A program made the translations under genes and the position numbers. The notes below the pieces were generated by a model, which searched no databases, had not been told where the DNA came from, and saw nothing but the letters and a program-made list of their open reading frames with translations. Below are positions 1-11,705 of a stretch of DNA of 64,000 nucleotides, in pieces. The stretch covers positions 434,001-498,000 of the forward strand of contig BQMF02000291.1 of NCBI GenBank assembly GCA_027922465.2, read 5' to 3'. How positions within the stretch are numbered: the stretch's first letter is position 1; the number at the start of each line of letters is the position of its first letter. Origin of the DNA: Turritopsis dohrnii (Eukaryota > Cnidaria > Hydrozoa > Anthoathecata > Oceaniidae).

Positions 1-31
1 AGAAATTTAGAGATTTGCATAAAATAACAAG

Positions 32-530
32 ATAATTATGCATAAATTATGCTCATTTATGCAATTTTGGTTCTTAATTTTGAATTATCGACACTTGGAA
101 TGAATTTTTTGGACTGAGATAGTTAAGTGTGGAAATTTTTATTTCATTTCATTCATGTAAGCACAAGATAAAGCAATTTAGGGATTAAACGCATAATTAT
201 GCTAATTCATGCAATTTTGGTTCTTAATTTTAAACTTTAATCATCGGAAATGAATTTCTCAGATTGTAAAACTTCCATGTTGAAAATTTCATTTCATTTG
301 ATTTACATGAGCACAAGATATTACACATGAGAGAATGCAAGCAAGTAATTACTACGTAATTACGTAATTACGTAGTAATTATGCTAATTATGCTAATTTT
401 TACAGTTTTGGTTTGGAATTTCGAACTTTCATTGTCGTAAACAAATTTCTTGGACCAAAATACATTTATACTGAAAATTTCATTGAATTTCGTTCATTCA
501 ATCAAAAGTTATTGTTAATTTTGTATAAAC
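32..530. repeat. three diverged tandem units, about 160-180 bp each
   Basis: Three units start near 32, 191 and 367. Each opens with an ATAATTATGC-like motif, then GCAATTTTGGTTCTTAATTT or a variant, then a GAATGAATTT-like stretch and TTTCATTTCATT. The first two also share GAGCACAAGATA-like ends, and bases 1-31 look like the tail of an earlier unit. This is AT-rich satellite or a transposon end; no coding potential was recognised. Confidence 0.6.
347..380. repeat. perfect 34-bp palindrome
   Basis: The 17-base half AATTACTACGTAATTAC is followed directly by its exact reverse complement. It sits at the junction of tandem units 2 and 3. Three ACGTAATT-type steps lie inside it. Confidence 0.85.
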
Positions 531-783
531 AATTAATACAAAACCATTCATTTTGGTGCCACTTTCTTCCTAATAGTCCCTTCATAAATAATTCCCAAAA
601 ATAGCCAATTTTTCGGTGTTTTAAATTTGAATAACTTTTGATTGGGTTGGAGTTAGAAGGTGGTTGACCCCTCGTTGGATTGCATTTTTAAAGCTCTTTG
701 TAATGATATAGTTTTCATTATCATACCTATAAAATAAATTTTTTCATTGACCACCCTAGTTTTGGCCAACATATTTTGTCACT

Positions 784-1080
784 GATTGTAGTTACATCTT
801 GTTACAGTTCAATCTACGTCACTCAATCATCACCTGATTTTAGTTACACGTAGTTACACCTTGTTACATGCTTTTGACCAATAAAGCATAGAAATGCTTC
901 ATTCCCGGCTATGTCGTCATTTGCGAGATCTCAGCTGACCTTTGCATCAGCTGACAATCCGATGTTGCAATGACGTCACAGAAAGTGACGTAATGCGTCA
1001 CTTTACTCTCTCAGAACTTGTAACAATGTGTAACAACATGTAACAACGTGTAACTATCTGTAACATGTAAGTGAAATCAG
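784..1080. repeat. opposed clusters of GTTACA/TGTAAC motifs
   Basis: On the left (790-870) GTTACA or GTTACAC occurs four times in the forward sense. On the right (1018-1068) TGTAAC occurs five times in the opposite sense. Between them lie TGACGTCA and GTGACGTAATGCGTCAC palindromes. The symmetry resembles a small inverted-repeat element, but I could not fix clean ends or a target duplication. The flanks 650-784 and 1080-1353 show nothing recognisable. Confidence 0.45.
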
Positions 1081-1353
1081 CTGATTTTTCAAGTGATGTC
1101 TATAGGAACGGGAATTTTTCCAAATGTAAGGGCGTGTAGACATAACTGTCGAATAGATGGGGCTGTTTTTAATGAAATTGAAACATAATACTAAACGTTT
1201 TTGTTTATTCTTCATCACTACTGATTACAATAGTGTCTGTTACATTATTCACAGATGCGAAGCGCTGTAGAGTTTCGGTGCTCGGCTTTTTTTGTTCCTT
1301 CTTTTAGATGTTTTATGTACAGTGAGAGGAACACATTTTTTCTTATACGGTTA

Positions 1354-2209
1354 TCTATATATTAATAGCCGATTCTCCGTCTGTTTGTTTGTTTGTTTGT
1401 AAGTCACGCAAAATGGTAGATTGAGTTGTGAGCGAAATTATTTCTTTTTTTGTGTGCGACGTGAGTTCGAAGCAAATACATTGCAACCCCAATCGAACGT
1501 GACTTGTTTTGGCTGATGAACTAATAGGAATAGCGTTTTGTTTTTATTATTATTGTTAGTTTTATATTCCAAGGACTACGTTGACTACGTTGGCTTTGAA
1601 AACAATACATCAACTAAATATAAAGAATCTAACTGATTAAACAGTTTGGACAAAAAGTAGCAGTGGCAGAACTTGGCAGCATGTTTGCCAGTGTATCCTA
1701 ATGTATCCTTGCCTGACTGTCTGAGACGAGTAAACTTTTTTTCGAGCAATCAAAATGTTTAAAAACCGATAGGTAAAAAAAGTCATGAACCAAAATATTT
1801 TTTTGCTTTTCTTTTAATAATTTAGTTTCTTTGTTTAATCGTTATGCACTTCAGATCGAACGTTTTTTTTATTCACTTTATTCATTTAGCACGTGCCTTT
1901 TTTTCTCTCCTCCCGTGTGATCTTTTTAAGAAGAGAAACCATTTCCCCATTACGTTTGATAGCACCCATGTTAGAGCGCGTAACTTTTTTAAAACAAAAG
2001 CTAATAAAAAGTTGAAGTTTTCTCTCTCTACTTTTTGAGTGTATTATTACACTGATTAAAGATTAGTTTTACCAGAGGTTGTGACTTTGAATCTGCTTCT
2101 GGTTGAACACAAGTTGTACGAACCGTTTATAAGGAAATTTGACGTTTATTGATACAGTGATACAGAGCAGGTGGACATGGGCGGCGAGCGACGCCGCCTT
2201 GGCGGCTAG
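1354..2209 (+). mobile_element. non-autonomous Helitron, copy A (complete ends)
   Basis: The element begins TCTATATATTAATAGCCGAT and ends CTAG, lying between a host A (1353) and a host T (2210). This is the classical Helitron arrangement without target duplication. Just before the end, GGCGGCG (2180-2186) and CGCCGCC (2192-2198) form a 7-bp hairpin with a 5-base loop, as expected of a Helitron terminator. It is 856 bp and carries no Rep/helicase gene, so it must be mobilised in trans. Copies B (32050-32903, minus) and C (from 52512) share the body sequence. Confidence 0.88.
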
Positions 2210-2210
2210 T

Positions 2211-2250
2211 ATATTATTATTATTATTATTATCATTATTATTATTATTAC
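2211..2250. repeat. ATT microsatellite
   Basis: An almost uninterrupted ATT run with one ATC interruption lies directly after the Helitron copy A end. It may be the target context or post-insertion expansion. Confidence 0.9.
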
Positions 2251-3895
2251 AATGTGGATAACAGGAACAATTTCCGGTGTTGTGTTATTATCGGCCGCAG
2301 CGAAATGTATTTTTAAATTTTTCTGTCATATATTATTTTGCAGGGACTACCTTAAATCACAAATGTCTGGCTTTCTGCGTAAAAAAACTGACTTTTATTT
2401 CAACCCTTTGACGAAACAATTGTTTTTTGTTCCCTCATAATTACCTTGCCATGGATTGTTCCCTCATATTTGCGTGGCCCTTAATGTTTGTATTTGATTT
2501 TACTTACTTGCCCGTACAGGTTCTAGTGAACTGTTACCACTGTGCAGCTAGTTATGCGAGCCAAATTATACCGATTTTCTTGAACTGCACCTGCCTTCAA
2601 ATACAAGCCACCCTCAAATAGAAACCCCACTACAAATACAGATAACAAATAGAAGCCTCGGCTTCTATTCGAGAAAGTGCGGTATTAGCGAGTAACCAAA
2701 ATTATCTGAGAAAGTTCACTGTGTAGTTTAAGTCTGCTGCGTTTTCTGATAGACACATATAACATGATACCATCGCCTAAAATTTAACGTGTGCTGTATA
2801 ACTAATTTCCAAAGATTTTGCACTGACAGCACAGCTTTAACTTTGAGTATGAAGACCCAGTTTAACAAGGCTCTAGATTTCAACACCTTAGAGGTTTCCT
2901 GGCAAATTATTCCAGAATAGAATTTCCTGCTCTAACAACTTAAATCTTACCGGTGTATTAAATCGCCTTAGCGCAGCACCTCATTCGAAGGGACTGACAG
3001 CGATGCCTGTTATTTGTGTTCTTTCCTATGTTGAAATGGCCACCTTTAGAAAAGAAATTCCATATTAATGACCAATACCGAAAACTTTAAAGTATGCAGG
3101 CGTTATAAAAGACTGTAGCTTGCAGATGCCTTGAAAGTTACGAATTCGAAGAAGTGAATTATCTTACCGTTTGTTGATTTCTTCATTCTATATTTTGGGA
3201 CCCCCAAAAAAAGGTTTGCCGATCTCACGAGTACAAACGGAATTTTCTACTAGGCTTCATTCAATTTTCCTCTTGTCTGCTAACATAATCGCTTACTGTA
3301 ACGTTTTCTGTTGCTAGTTTTGCTGGAACGAAACGAAAGGATTGAAGATTACATTAAAAAGGCCTAATTATTACATCAAAAATGCCCGCGTTGTCATTCT
3401 CTTGAACTTACTCTCTTGTTAAAAGTTGTTGATGCAGATCCACTTCTACATCCGTTGATTTCTCAGTTGCTATTTTTAAAATCAGATCTTCCACACTATC
3501 ATGGCGTTAATGGATGTACCCATCTTTCATAAAGGACATAGCATGGTTTACGACTGCTTTCCACAGGTGCAGGTTGAACGGATATACTTTATGATACACC
3601 TTGATTTCATCTCCTTTGTATTTAATGGAAGATTTTTAAATTCATTTCTATAAAGTTACTTTTTGAATTCAGCTTTTGTAAATTGTTTAACTCCGTAACA
3701 CATACTGCCGATAAAAAATCGAATTGCGTTCCTTCAAGCTTTACAGATACGCCATCAAACCTTCTGTGTTCGGATAAAAGGTTTCTATCTACTATATAGC
3801 TGGTATCAGCTTCACATTTATGGTCTCGTTTAATAGATAAAGGTTTTCTGAAAGTTGAGGACTTATTTGCATATGATAATTTGGTTTTCTTAAAA
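2251..3895. other. no gene recognised
   Basis: AT-rich sequence with only short open frames on either strand. Part of it (about 3400-3895) could be the C-terminal side of the decayed reverse transcriptase that lies just beyond on the minus strand, but I see no motif to prove that. Confidence 0.5.
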
Positions 3896-3899
3896 AGTA

Positions 3900-4715
3900 C
3901 TTTGTAAACCTAGCAGACGGTTTAAGATTCTGACTTTGCAAATTCAGCCAGAGTCTCAACCTACTTCACCCAACTCTTCACTAGTTACCCGTCTTTACTA
4001 CCTATAAAACCTCAAAGATATCTCCTGCTATGAAGAGCAATTTGAATTTCAGCTTCACGAAAAATTCTAATCGTTTTTTTTCTCTCAACCACAAGCCACG
4101 TTTTTGAAACGTTTGAATAGTAACCGAACATACTCCTTCACCACTGATAAAAATCTCTGATCGATCCAGTTTCAACAGGCCACAAAGATATGCTGAATAT
4201 TTCAAAACTGTGGCAGAAAACTTCAGTAGTGGAAATACTATGCCACTACTCCTACTGCGTAAACAGGCATAGCGAAGTAATCTGTATTTTCATCGAAAGA
4301 TTTAGTTAACCTCTTGTGACGAAGAAAAGTGATAGTATGCTTTAGCAATTTCTAACGTACTTTGTAATCGGGGAACATACATACTGTATATTATGATGTA
4401 AGATTTTTCTGTTAAGGGAATTAAATGCGTTTGACGAATCAAACAGAAGAACAGCATTCGTTTCATCTTCCTCAAGCATTACTCTCATTATGTGCGACAA
4501 TGCTTCATATCCTGAAAACAATTCTGTACATAGTTGCATAGATCCCGTATAGCAACATAAAAAAGCATGCTTAATATACCGCAATTTATGACTCTTGTAG
4601 GGCAACTTCTACTTTGAAAAAGATTTTTGAAAATGCTGCAATTAAGCTTCGAAGTTCGAAGTTCTTCGAAATGATTCGATAAAAGAATTCTCCGCCAGCC
4701 ATCAGAATTTACCAT
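3900..4715 (-). pseudogene. decayed reverse transcriptase (jockey-like family)
   Basis: Reading the minus strand, about 4550-4360 encodes a block with GSMQLCTELF, then AVLLFDSSNAFNSLNRKILH. This matches the catalytic palm segment (LLxDxSNAFNxxNR) of reverse transcriptases common in cnidarian repeats. Further on, about 4340-4230 retains a ruined SRLFVTxGxE-like region, and about 4030-3920 a GRRYL/FIGSKDG then VETLAEFAKSES block typical of the same family. Several stops and frame changes separate the blocks, so it is dead. The family is clear from the SNAFN motif; exact limits are not. Confidence 0.6.
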
Positions 4716-5627
4716 TGAAGGATCAGTCTCGCCTTTGGTTCATAAAGCAGGTGTTGCGATGGTCAATATTTCCTTGTCAATATTTTCAAACATGATCTGA
4801 TCACACAGATGAAGGCGTCCTTGTATCATAGCTTCTTCATCGGCTTTTGAAGCGTCAAGTGTTTCTGTTTTACTTCTGCGATGGTATTATTTGATAATCT
4901 GAGTGCTTCACTTTTTTTTCCCAGCAAAATTTGGAAACTTGCTTGTTGTATTTTTTTTATTGCTTCTGCCGCTCAGTTTTGCCACTCTATTGTACATGCT
5001 TCTCCCATCATAATGTGAAATTCACCTCCCTTCCGTCATGTTCAACTTTCTCTTTAACTATTCAAAATGTTGTTTTGCTGTGGATTTGTAAGAAAGCTTT
5101 TCTAGCAATAGCACAAACCAAAACCATCACTGCTTTCAGGGAAATATTCGTGAGATGCTTGTTGTTATTTCAGGCATTTATCTACCTCACTTTTCTTTTA
5201 TTCTTTTATCGCGAATCTTCTCACACATCTTTTACCTTTATTTCACGGGACTCGGTGTGTCCGGCTCTTTTCTCTGAAATTTCTTTCTTTTTGTATTAGA
5301 TCTTAAACACTGTGCATCATTTGTTTATGTACTGTTTTACAAATTACCGCTGACACTAATGAATAGCGATGTGCTCTTTTTACAATCTTGTGCGGTAATC
5401 TATAACAGCGTGCACTAATTCGAGATGTGAATTGAAGGTATGCACTTAATAGATTTTTATTAAAATGTCTCTTCGGTATTCCTTTTATTAAATAAGTGAG
5501 TCAGAGAAACTGGGAATTTTTGCTTACCGTTTGGCAGTTGACTCAGTGCCAGAGATACAAATACCATTGCTTTAACTTCCCAAGAGGACGATTTGAATGG
5601 ATCCGATGACTGTTCATATTCTGATGG
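4716..5627. other. no gene recognised
   Basis: AT-rich. It holds one open frame of 122 codons (4931-5299, plus), rich in Phe, Leu and Cys with poly-T codon use. No homology is recognisable, and I regard the frame as chance. Confidence 0.5.
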
Positions 5628-5634
5628 TTTAAAG

Positions 5635-6351
5635 CATGGAGGTATAAAACAGAAGGAGAACGAACTCAAAATCTTCTATTGTACTATCCGTGATGCGCTG
5701 CATTGTTTAAGTCCTAAGTGTACAATAAGTTATAATTGCTATCATCTTGCATAATTTTTATAATTTTGTCGCTCTTGTGTGAAAATTGCTTTTACATCAA
5801 TTCTCCAATGTGATTTAAGATCGATAGGGTAAAGTTCTTAGCATGCATAATCTGTAGGAATTGGGAGAATTATGCAAAAACGCCACAAATATGCAATGAA
5901 AACATTGCAACTTTAGGTCCATATATCTCGTGATCCCCTCAAGCAGTTTCACCGAGCTTCAGTTTTTGAAGAGAGAATAATCCTATGTTTTTGCACGTAC
6001 CGCGGCACTATCGAGACGCTTTTAAGTCAGAAGATATGTAGATTGGAACTTATACATAAATTAGGCGATATCTTCAACTCTGTATAAAAACATAGATTTT
6101 CATTATATTTCTCACGGAAGCTTTAGGTTTAATAATCTGCTTGTCACTATGTAGCAAGTTGATCCGTTGTTGTAATGGATGATATTTGGTTTTTAAATTG
6201 TCGTTAATTTTTAGAAAAGTATTCGTTTCACCGACAACAGCTGAAAGAGCATCACGGATGACATGAAAGTGATACCGCAATGAATAGAATAGTCATTATC
6301 TGAATAATAGAAAAATAAGAGTTTGTTCTCCTTCTGTTTTATACCTCCATG
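5635..6351. mobile_element. TIR MITE, 717 bp, with 7-bp target duplication
   Basis: The left end (from 5635) reads CATGGAGGTATAAAACAGAA and the right end is its inverse. The terminal inverted repeat runs 33 bp with a single mismatch. TTTAAAG flanks both sides (5628-5634 and 6352-6358), a target duplication of 7, possibly 8, bases. The interior has no transposase. The 7-8 bp duplication fits hAT or P-type transposases, but the terminal bases alone do not decide the superfamily. Confidence 0.85.
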
Positions 6352-6358
6352 TTTAAAG

Positions 6359-7747
6359 CTAATCGAAGTGGAGTATCCAGAGATATGACTGATAGGACAT
6401 GACTGAGACTAACCACTAAGACATCTGTATTAGCCACATTCCAGAAAATTATGCTTTGTTTACACAAAGCTTCCGTTAGGGGGCACACATCATTTTTAAA
6501 GCTGTACTTTGTGTTTCTATTTGAGGTTCTTACAGCAGAGTGATATTGGCAATATTAAGCTATCATTAAGTGCAGCGCGGTAAGTATTGATATTATTCTC
6601 GAACTCATCTTGAATGGAGAGAGATTTTTTAATGAGTTTGCTCGACATTTTCTCCGTTCCTGAAGAAGGTTGTCCATCATAGAAAAGAGGAGTCGCTGTA
6701 AATTTCAACCAGCTCAATATCGAAATGAATAAATCACTCCTCGATTATATTGAAAGCTCGAACGGTAGTCATGCTTAGTCGTTGAAGCAAGCATATCTAT
6801 CTTGGTTTTTCAGTAAGCAATTCATTCACACGGGAACTCAGATATTAAGTTTATTACTCAGGTTTAGGGCGTGATTGAGTTTGATATCAAAGTTGTCTGC
6901 CATTTTCAGTTGTCGAAACTTTGAGAGAATTTTGCTTTTCCGGTATAATCTTTTTGTTTTCGTTTGGAAAAAAGAGAATTTGAAATTTTTGATTAAAGAT
7001 TGACTAAAGAAATCGGATTGAAAAACTTAAACTCAAGATAATGGTAGGGTTGGGCTACAAATGCTCAAATAAAGTTGATGTTCTTATATTCGTCTTCAGC
7101 GTCATTTCTACACTTTGTGTTGAAAAATGTGAATCAGCAACATATTTCAGTTGCTTGAAATATCCCCTCCTAGGTTCACGCTGCCCTACTTTGGCAAAAT
7201 GAGGTTTTGGCATTTTTTAAATATTTTGAGAAAGTTGCGCCCCTTTAATACAAGTTATTACATATTTGGCGCTCCAAAACTGCTGTAATGATTAATTATA
7301 CTTCATATAAAACTTGAAGGCTAACCTTTTCAAAACATATTCCTGTTTTTCTCAAAATTACGGAAAAGCTACTTGCTTTCTTTTGCCAAAGTACGGCAGC
7401 AAGAAACAGGTAGTGCAGTTTAAGACCATTTTTCTCCTTTTAAGAAATCATAGTAAAACATGGTCTACGTTGAATTCTTCTCTGCAAGTGCAATGCGGAA
7501 GTATTTCCACTGCCATCTGTGCTCTTTCATTAATTGATCGTGAAATGCCTCTTACTTGAATAATTTGCGCTGTATATTTTTGTAAATAACAGTCATAATT
7601 CCAATGGCGCATATTCATTTGACTTGAATTTAGTATTTTGTATGTCTCTTCAGTTTATGTGTACTACGGCCATCTAATTTTTTGAAATAGTCAATTCTAT
7701 TTATTTATTGAAACATTATAGAAAAGCATTCTGGAACCGTTCCAGAT
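6359..7747. other. no gene recognised
   Basis: AT-rich spacer with short open frames only. No repeat termini or protein motifs were recognised on either strand. Confidence 0.5.
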
Positions 7748-7966
7748 CTACCCTTCCATGTATATCAAATAAATAAAGAAAAGACAAATTTTAAAATGAA
7801 GCAGAAGCTTTTCGTTAAAATAACATCATCAGTGCTATGTTACAAGTTATATGATGATGATGATGTTATTTTAACGAAAAGCTTCTGCTTCATTTTAAAA
7901 TTTGTCTTTTCTTTATTTATTTGATATTTTGATACTGGCAAATGTTTTAATCACTACCCTTCCATG
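7748..7966. repeat. fold-back element with 69-bp perfect arms
   Basis: Arms at 7763-7831 and 7858-7926 are exact reverse complements with a 26-base spacer, so a single strand could fold into a long hairpin. The 13-base sequence CTACCCTTCCATG occurs on both sides (7748-7760 and 7954-7966), as would a target duplication or a local copy of the flank. A short GATACTGGCAAATG tail separates the right arm from the right direct repeat. Arm identity implies recent origin or ongoing gene conversion. Confidence 0.85.
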
Positions 7967-8090
7967 CTATTGAAACTCTGCTTTTGAGAGATCTGTCTAC
8001 TTATGCAAGAGAATACGGCTGTTCAATATATTATTATATTATATTATACAAATTTCTGGAAGTGGGCACATGGTGCCTTTAACACCAGGT

Positions 8091-10995
8091 TCAATCTTTG
8101 ACGACTTGTCGAAATCGAGTTTGTAGGGAGGCTGTTGTTTCGACGAGATTCAGATTGATATCGAACATGATACCAGCACTTTTGCATAATTTGTCGAGTC
8201 AACTTTTGAACGTATTGAGTGATGGTGCTTGCAAAACGTCTAGTGGCAGGTTATTCCATTGTTCGGCAACTCGATTTTGAAGTTAATATTTTTTAACGTC
8301 TTTAATACGCTTATGTCGGGTAATCGTGAATTCGTGGCGACGTAAATTGTGTTTTTGACTATCCTGAGATCGAAATCGAAGAAAATTTCCAATAGCTTCT
8401 TTGTCATAAAGGTCATGGGTGATCTTATACATCTCAATCATGTCGCCCCTATATCGACAATACTGCAGAGATGGAAGGTTCATGATCTCCAATCTTTCCT
8501 TGTAGCTAAGGTTTTTCATTCCAGGTATCAATTTTGTTGCGCGACGTTGTACATCTTCGAGATGAGAGATCTGTCGTTGCAGGTGAGGGTTCCACACGGG
8601 TGCACCATATTCGAGGTGGGGGCATACAATACTTGTGAACAGCAGCTTGAAGCAAACGTTAGACAAACGTTCGCCGTAACATACCAACAAGAGCATTAGC
8701 TTTTTTCACCTTTTCGTTAATGTGTTTTTCAAATGAAAGATGCTCATCGAAATTTATGCCTAGGTCATTCACATCTGATTTTTGCATGAGGACAGTGTCA
8801 TCCATTTCATACTGTGTTGCACCAGGATACTTCAACTTTGACTTTATTTTCATGTGCTCACATTTTTCTGGATGGAATTTAAATAAGAAGGTATCTGTCC
8901 AAAGCAGTAATTTGTTTAGATCGCTTTGTAGGTTAGCAGTCATCAGCATACAGAAAAAGTTCTGACTCATCAACAGTTTCAGCTATAGTGTTTATGAAGA
9001 TAACAAAAAGCAATGGACCTAGGACCGATCCTTGGGGCACTCCTGACGTTATGGGAAATATATCGGATTTGTTTTGATTTACACCAACTTGTTCATATCA
9101 ATCGGACAGAAAATATCTGATCCAAGAGAGATCTGCACCTTGTAGTCCGTAGTGGCGCAAGACTTCAATTAGTCGACAATGGGGAACAGTATCAAACATA
9201 TTTTTAAAATCACAATATATGATATCAATCACACCTCCATTTTCAAGAATTTCTGTCCATTTATCTATAATTTGGAGCAGTTGCAGAGTAGTTGATCTTC
9301 CACCAAGAAAACCGAATTGGCGATTTGACAAAAGTTTATTGGCTTTGAGATAAGATAGCAAAGAATTACGCATTACGGATTCGAAAATTTTTGATGTAAT
9401 GCTAGTCAGGCTAATTGGTCTGTAATTTCCAGCAGAATTTTTGTCACCTTATTTGATATAGATGGCTGTGATGTTAGCTCTCTTCCAAGCAGATGGGACT
9501 TTCCCCATGGTGTAAGATTGTTCGAATATGATGTGAAGTGGTTCAGCAATCACGGTCGCCGTCCGGACCAGGACTTTTGCTGGGACTCAATTTCTCTATT
9601 TTTTTCAAAACCATTCTTTGTGTCATCTCCAGTTGAAAGTCACTTTCAATTATTGGTTTCTTCAGGCCGTCAAGTGCAACTGGTACCATTGGTTCATCCA
9701 TATAGACGCTGGAAAAGAATTCACACAGAACATTTGCTTTCTCTTGGTCAGTTTCTGCCATTTTTTCGGAATTTTCATTCATAAGTAGGTCTGGAATTGA
9801 CGATTTAATCTTAGTTTTTGCATTCACATATGCTCAAAAGGCTTTACTATTTGTCTTTGTAGATCTAGCAATTTCTTTTTCATAATCTCTTTTCGCTTTG
9901 TGTGTCAACTTGTGTACTTGATTTCTACATTTACAGTAAGCGAGATACACGTCAAGGATGCGTCCTTGCTATCAATAAACCTTTTCCATAGCCGGTATTT
10001 CTTTTTCTTTTCAGCCATCGTCTTTTTATTGAGGGGATACCTGAACACTCTTTCCCCAGTCTTTACTGTTCTTGTTGGTATACATATTACTTCGGCTTCC
10101 TTATACGTTGCCTCAAATTTGTTCCATAGCTTGTCAGTATCATCTCCGCAGTCTTTAAAATGTTCTGCCCAACTAATGTCAAAATTTTTTTTCATTCTTT
10201 CAAAGTCAGCTTTGTTAAAATGGCAAACAACTTTAGATGGAAGCTTTTCAGGTTGATGTTGGTAGTTCAATTTAAGCAGTTCGTGATCGGATTTGCCAAG
10301 AGGTGAAGCGTATTTGGTTTCTTTCACATATTGATCACCAGTCTTAAATTAGTGTCTCCCAATTAATATCCCTTTGATTAAAGTCACCGACAACAACTAT
10401 GTGGTCGTATTTTTTCATACCAGGAATTGCTCGAAGAAAAATGGTTAATCTGGTCGTTTTCTTCAGTGCTACTATATGGGCTACGGTACACAACAGCAAG
10501 CAGCATGATTTCGTTGTTTTGAAGACGAATTTCTGTCAGTAGCGATTTTTTCAGTCTTTGCTGTTTTATCAGAATGGATGATTTCTTTATTTTCTTGTAT
10601 GATATCGATTTCCTGACGTTAAGTGCAATCCCTCTTGTCATATCTTGATTATTCAGATGTTCAAATTCCACAGAGTAAGTATTCAAAATGTAGTCAACTT
10701 CTGTCAGCTGGCGTTTATAGTTCTTTGGCTTTTGTTCTGTTATTGCAACAATATTTGGTGGTGTATCGGATTCTATTTCCATCTTTAATTCTTCCAATTT
10801 ATCTTGTGTTAGTGTATCAGCGTTTGTGTCCCAAATGTGCATAAATAAATTGTTTATTGTAGACTTTACTTTCTTTGCTGCATTATTTATTCCGTTATTT
10901 TCTTCTGTTTGACTTATTGCGCAGCTACTACCGGCGCTTTCATCAGTAACTTTATCAATCTTAGGCCATTTTTTGGATTGCCTCTGACTTTCCAA
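8091..10995 (-). pseudogene. LINE ORF2: endonuclease plus reverse transcriptase (broken)
   Basis: From the N-terminal side, an AP-endonuclease domain runs 10995 to about 10280, with NADTLTQDKLEELK, VAITEQKPKN, VVVGDFNQRDINW (about 10370) and GKSDHELL (10300). The reverse transcriptase follows, with SPGPDG (9560), a FDTVPH block (9200), [13 protein letters not shown] (about 9020) and the catalytic YADD (about 8950). The C-terminal block has HLEYGAPVWNP and DVQRRATKLI (8600), ending at a TGA at 8091-8093. The reading frame changes several times and stops are frequent, so the protein cannot be made. The order is that of CR1/L2-type non-LTR elements. Confidence 0.85.
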
Positions 10996-11039
10996 ACGTG
11001 AGAAGAATCGGATGGCTCATCGTTGTTTTTTAATTTAGC

Positions 11040-11330
11040 TTAATCAGACCATCTCCGTATCATGTCTCTTTCTGCTATTGTATAGTCTTCAGTAAAGCTT
11101 ATACTCCTGTATGCTTCATTACCCTTTAAGCTCGTCAGATTATCCAATACTTTTTGTTTGTCCTCAGAACTCTGCATAACGAGTAGAGCAACTGACTTAA
11201 ATTGAACAGCAACACGGACCATATCAATAAACTCATTGAAAAATGCCCTGTCAAGTTCTCTTGTCTTTTTTTCGTCAAGGTCAAAGTTTTCTTGTAGCCC
11301 ATGGATAATTAAATTACTGTATTTCCTCTA
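11040..11330 (-). pseudogene. LINE ORF1, C-terminal part
   Basis: The minus strand encodes NLIIHGLQENFDLDEKKTRE, then a block rich in Val and Lys ending ERDMIRRWSD and a stop. The IIHGL motif followed by a charged segment and a final AERDMIRRW-like stretch matches the RNA-binding C-terminus of LINE ORF1 proteins. It is cut off from its upstream coiled coil by the small element 11331-11705. Confidence 0.7.
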
Positions 11331-11705
11331 TTAAGCGCCCGGGCGCTTATAGAATTTTTTCAAAAATTAGGAGGGCGCTTATTGGAGGGGGCGCTTATAA
11401 ATTTTCAAAAAACCCCTACAAAAAATTGTGACAGGTGTTAAAAATAAATACTTATTTCCACTTTTATTATTTTCTATAAAAACTATGTACAGAAAACAGA
11501 AGAAATATCAGGTATGGTTCATGTAATGTTTTCCAACTCTATATCTATGTCGTCATCTTCTTCTTAATCGGAGTCTATTGGAATGTTTGGATCATCTTCC
11601 ATGTCTTGTTGAAAAGATCTACAAGCAGTTAGCTGACTGTTTTGGCTACTTTCTAATAAGCGCCCGGGCGCTTATCTAGGATTTTGACTCTAACACTGTA
11701 ACTCT
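11331..11705. mobile_element. MITE built from nested GCGCCCGGGCGC palindromes
   Basis: Both ends carry the palindrome AAGCGCCCGGGCGCTTA (near 11332 and 11655). Further GGGCGCTTA copies lie inside at 11365-11400, and AATAAGCG sits at the right edge (11704). CCTCT lies outside both edges, a possible short target duplication. It interrupts the LINE ORF1, whose two sides resume beyond it, though the frame is not restored exactly. No coding capacity. Confidence 0.65.

Noticed and set aside
4931..5299. 122-codon plus-strand frame rich in Phe and Cys
   Set aside because: Composition matches poly-T drift, with no conserved motif or splice partner.
8349..8699. Plus-strand open frames over the LINE (also 8720-8965, 9518-9784, 9900-10256)
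   Set aside because: They are shadows of the minus-strand ORF2, whose endonuclease and RT motifs explain the sequence.
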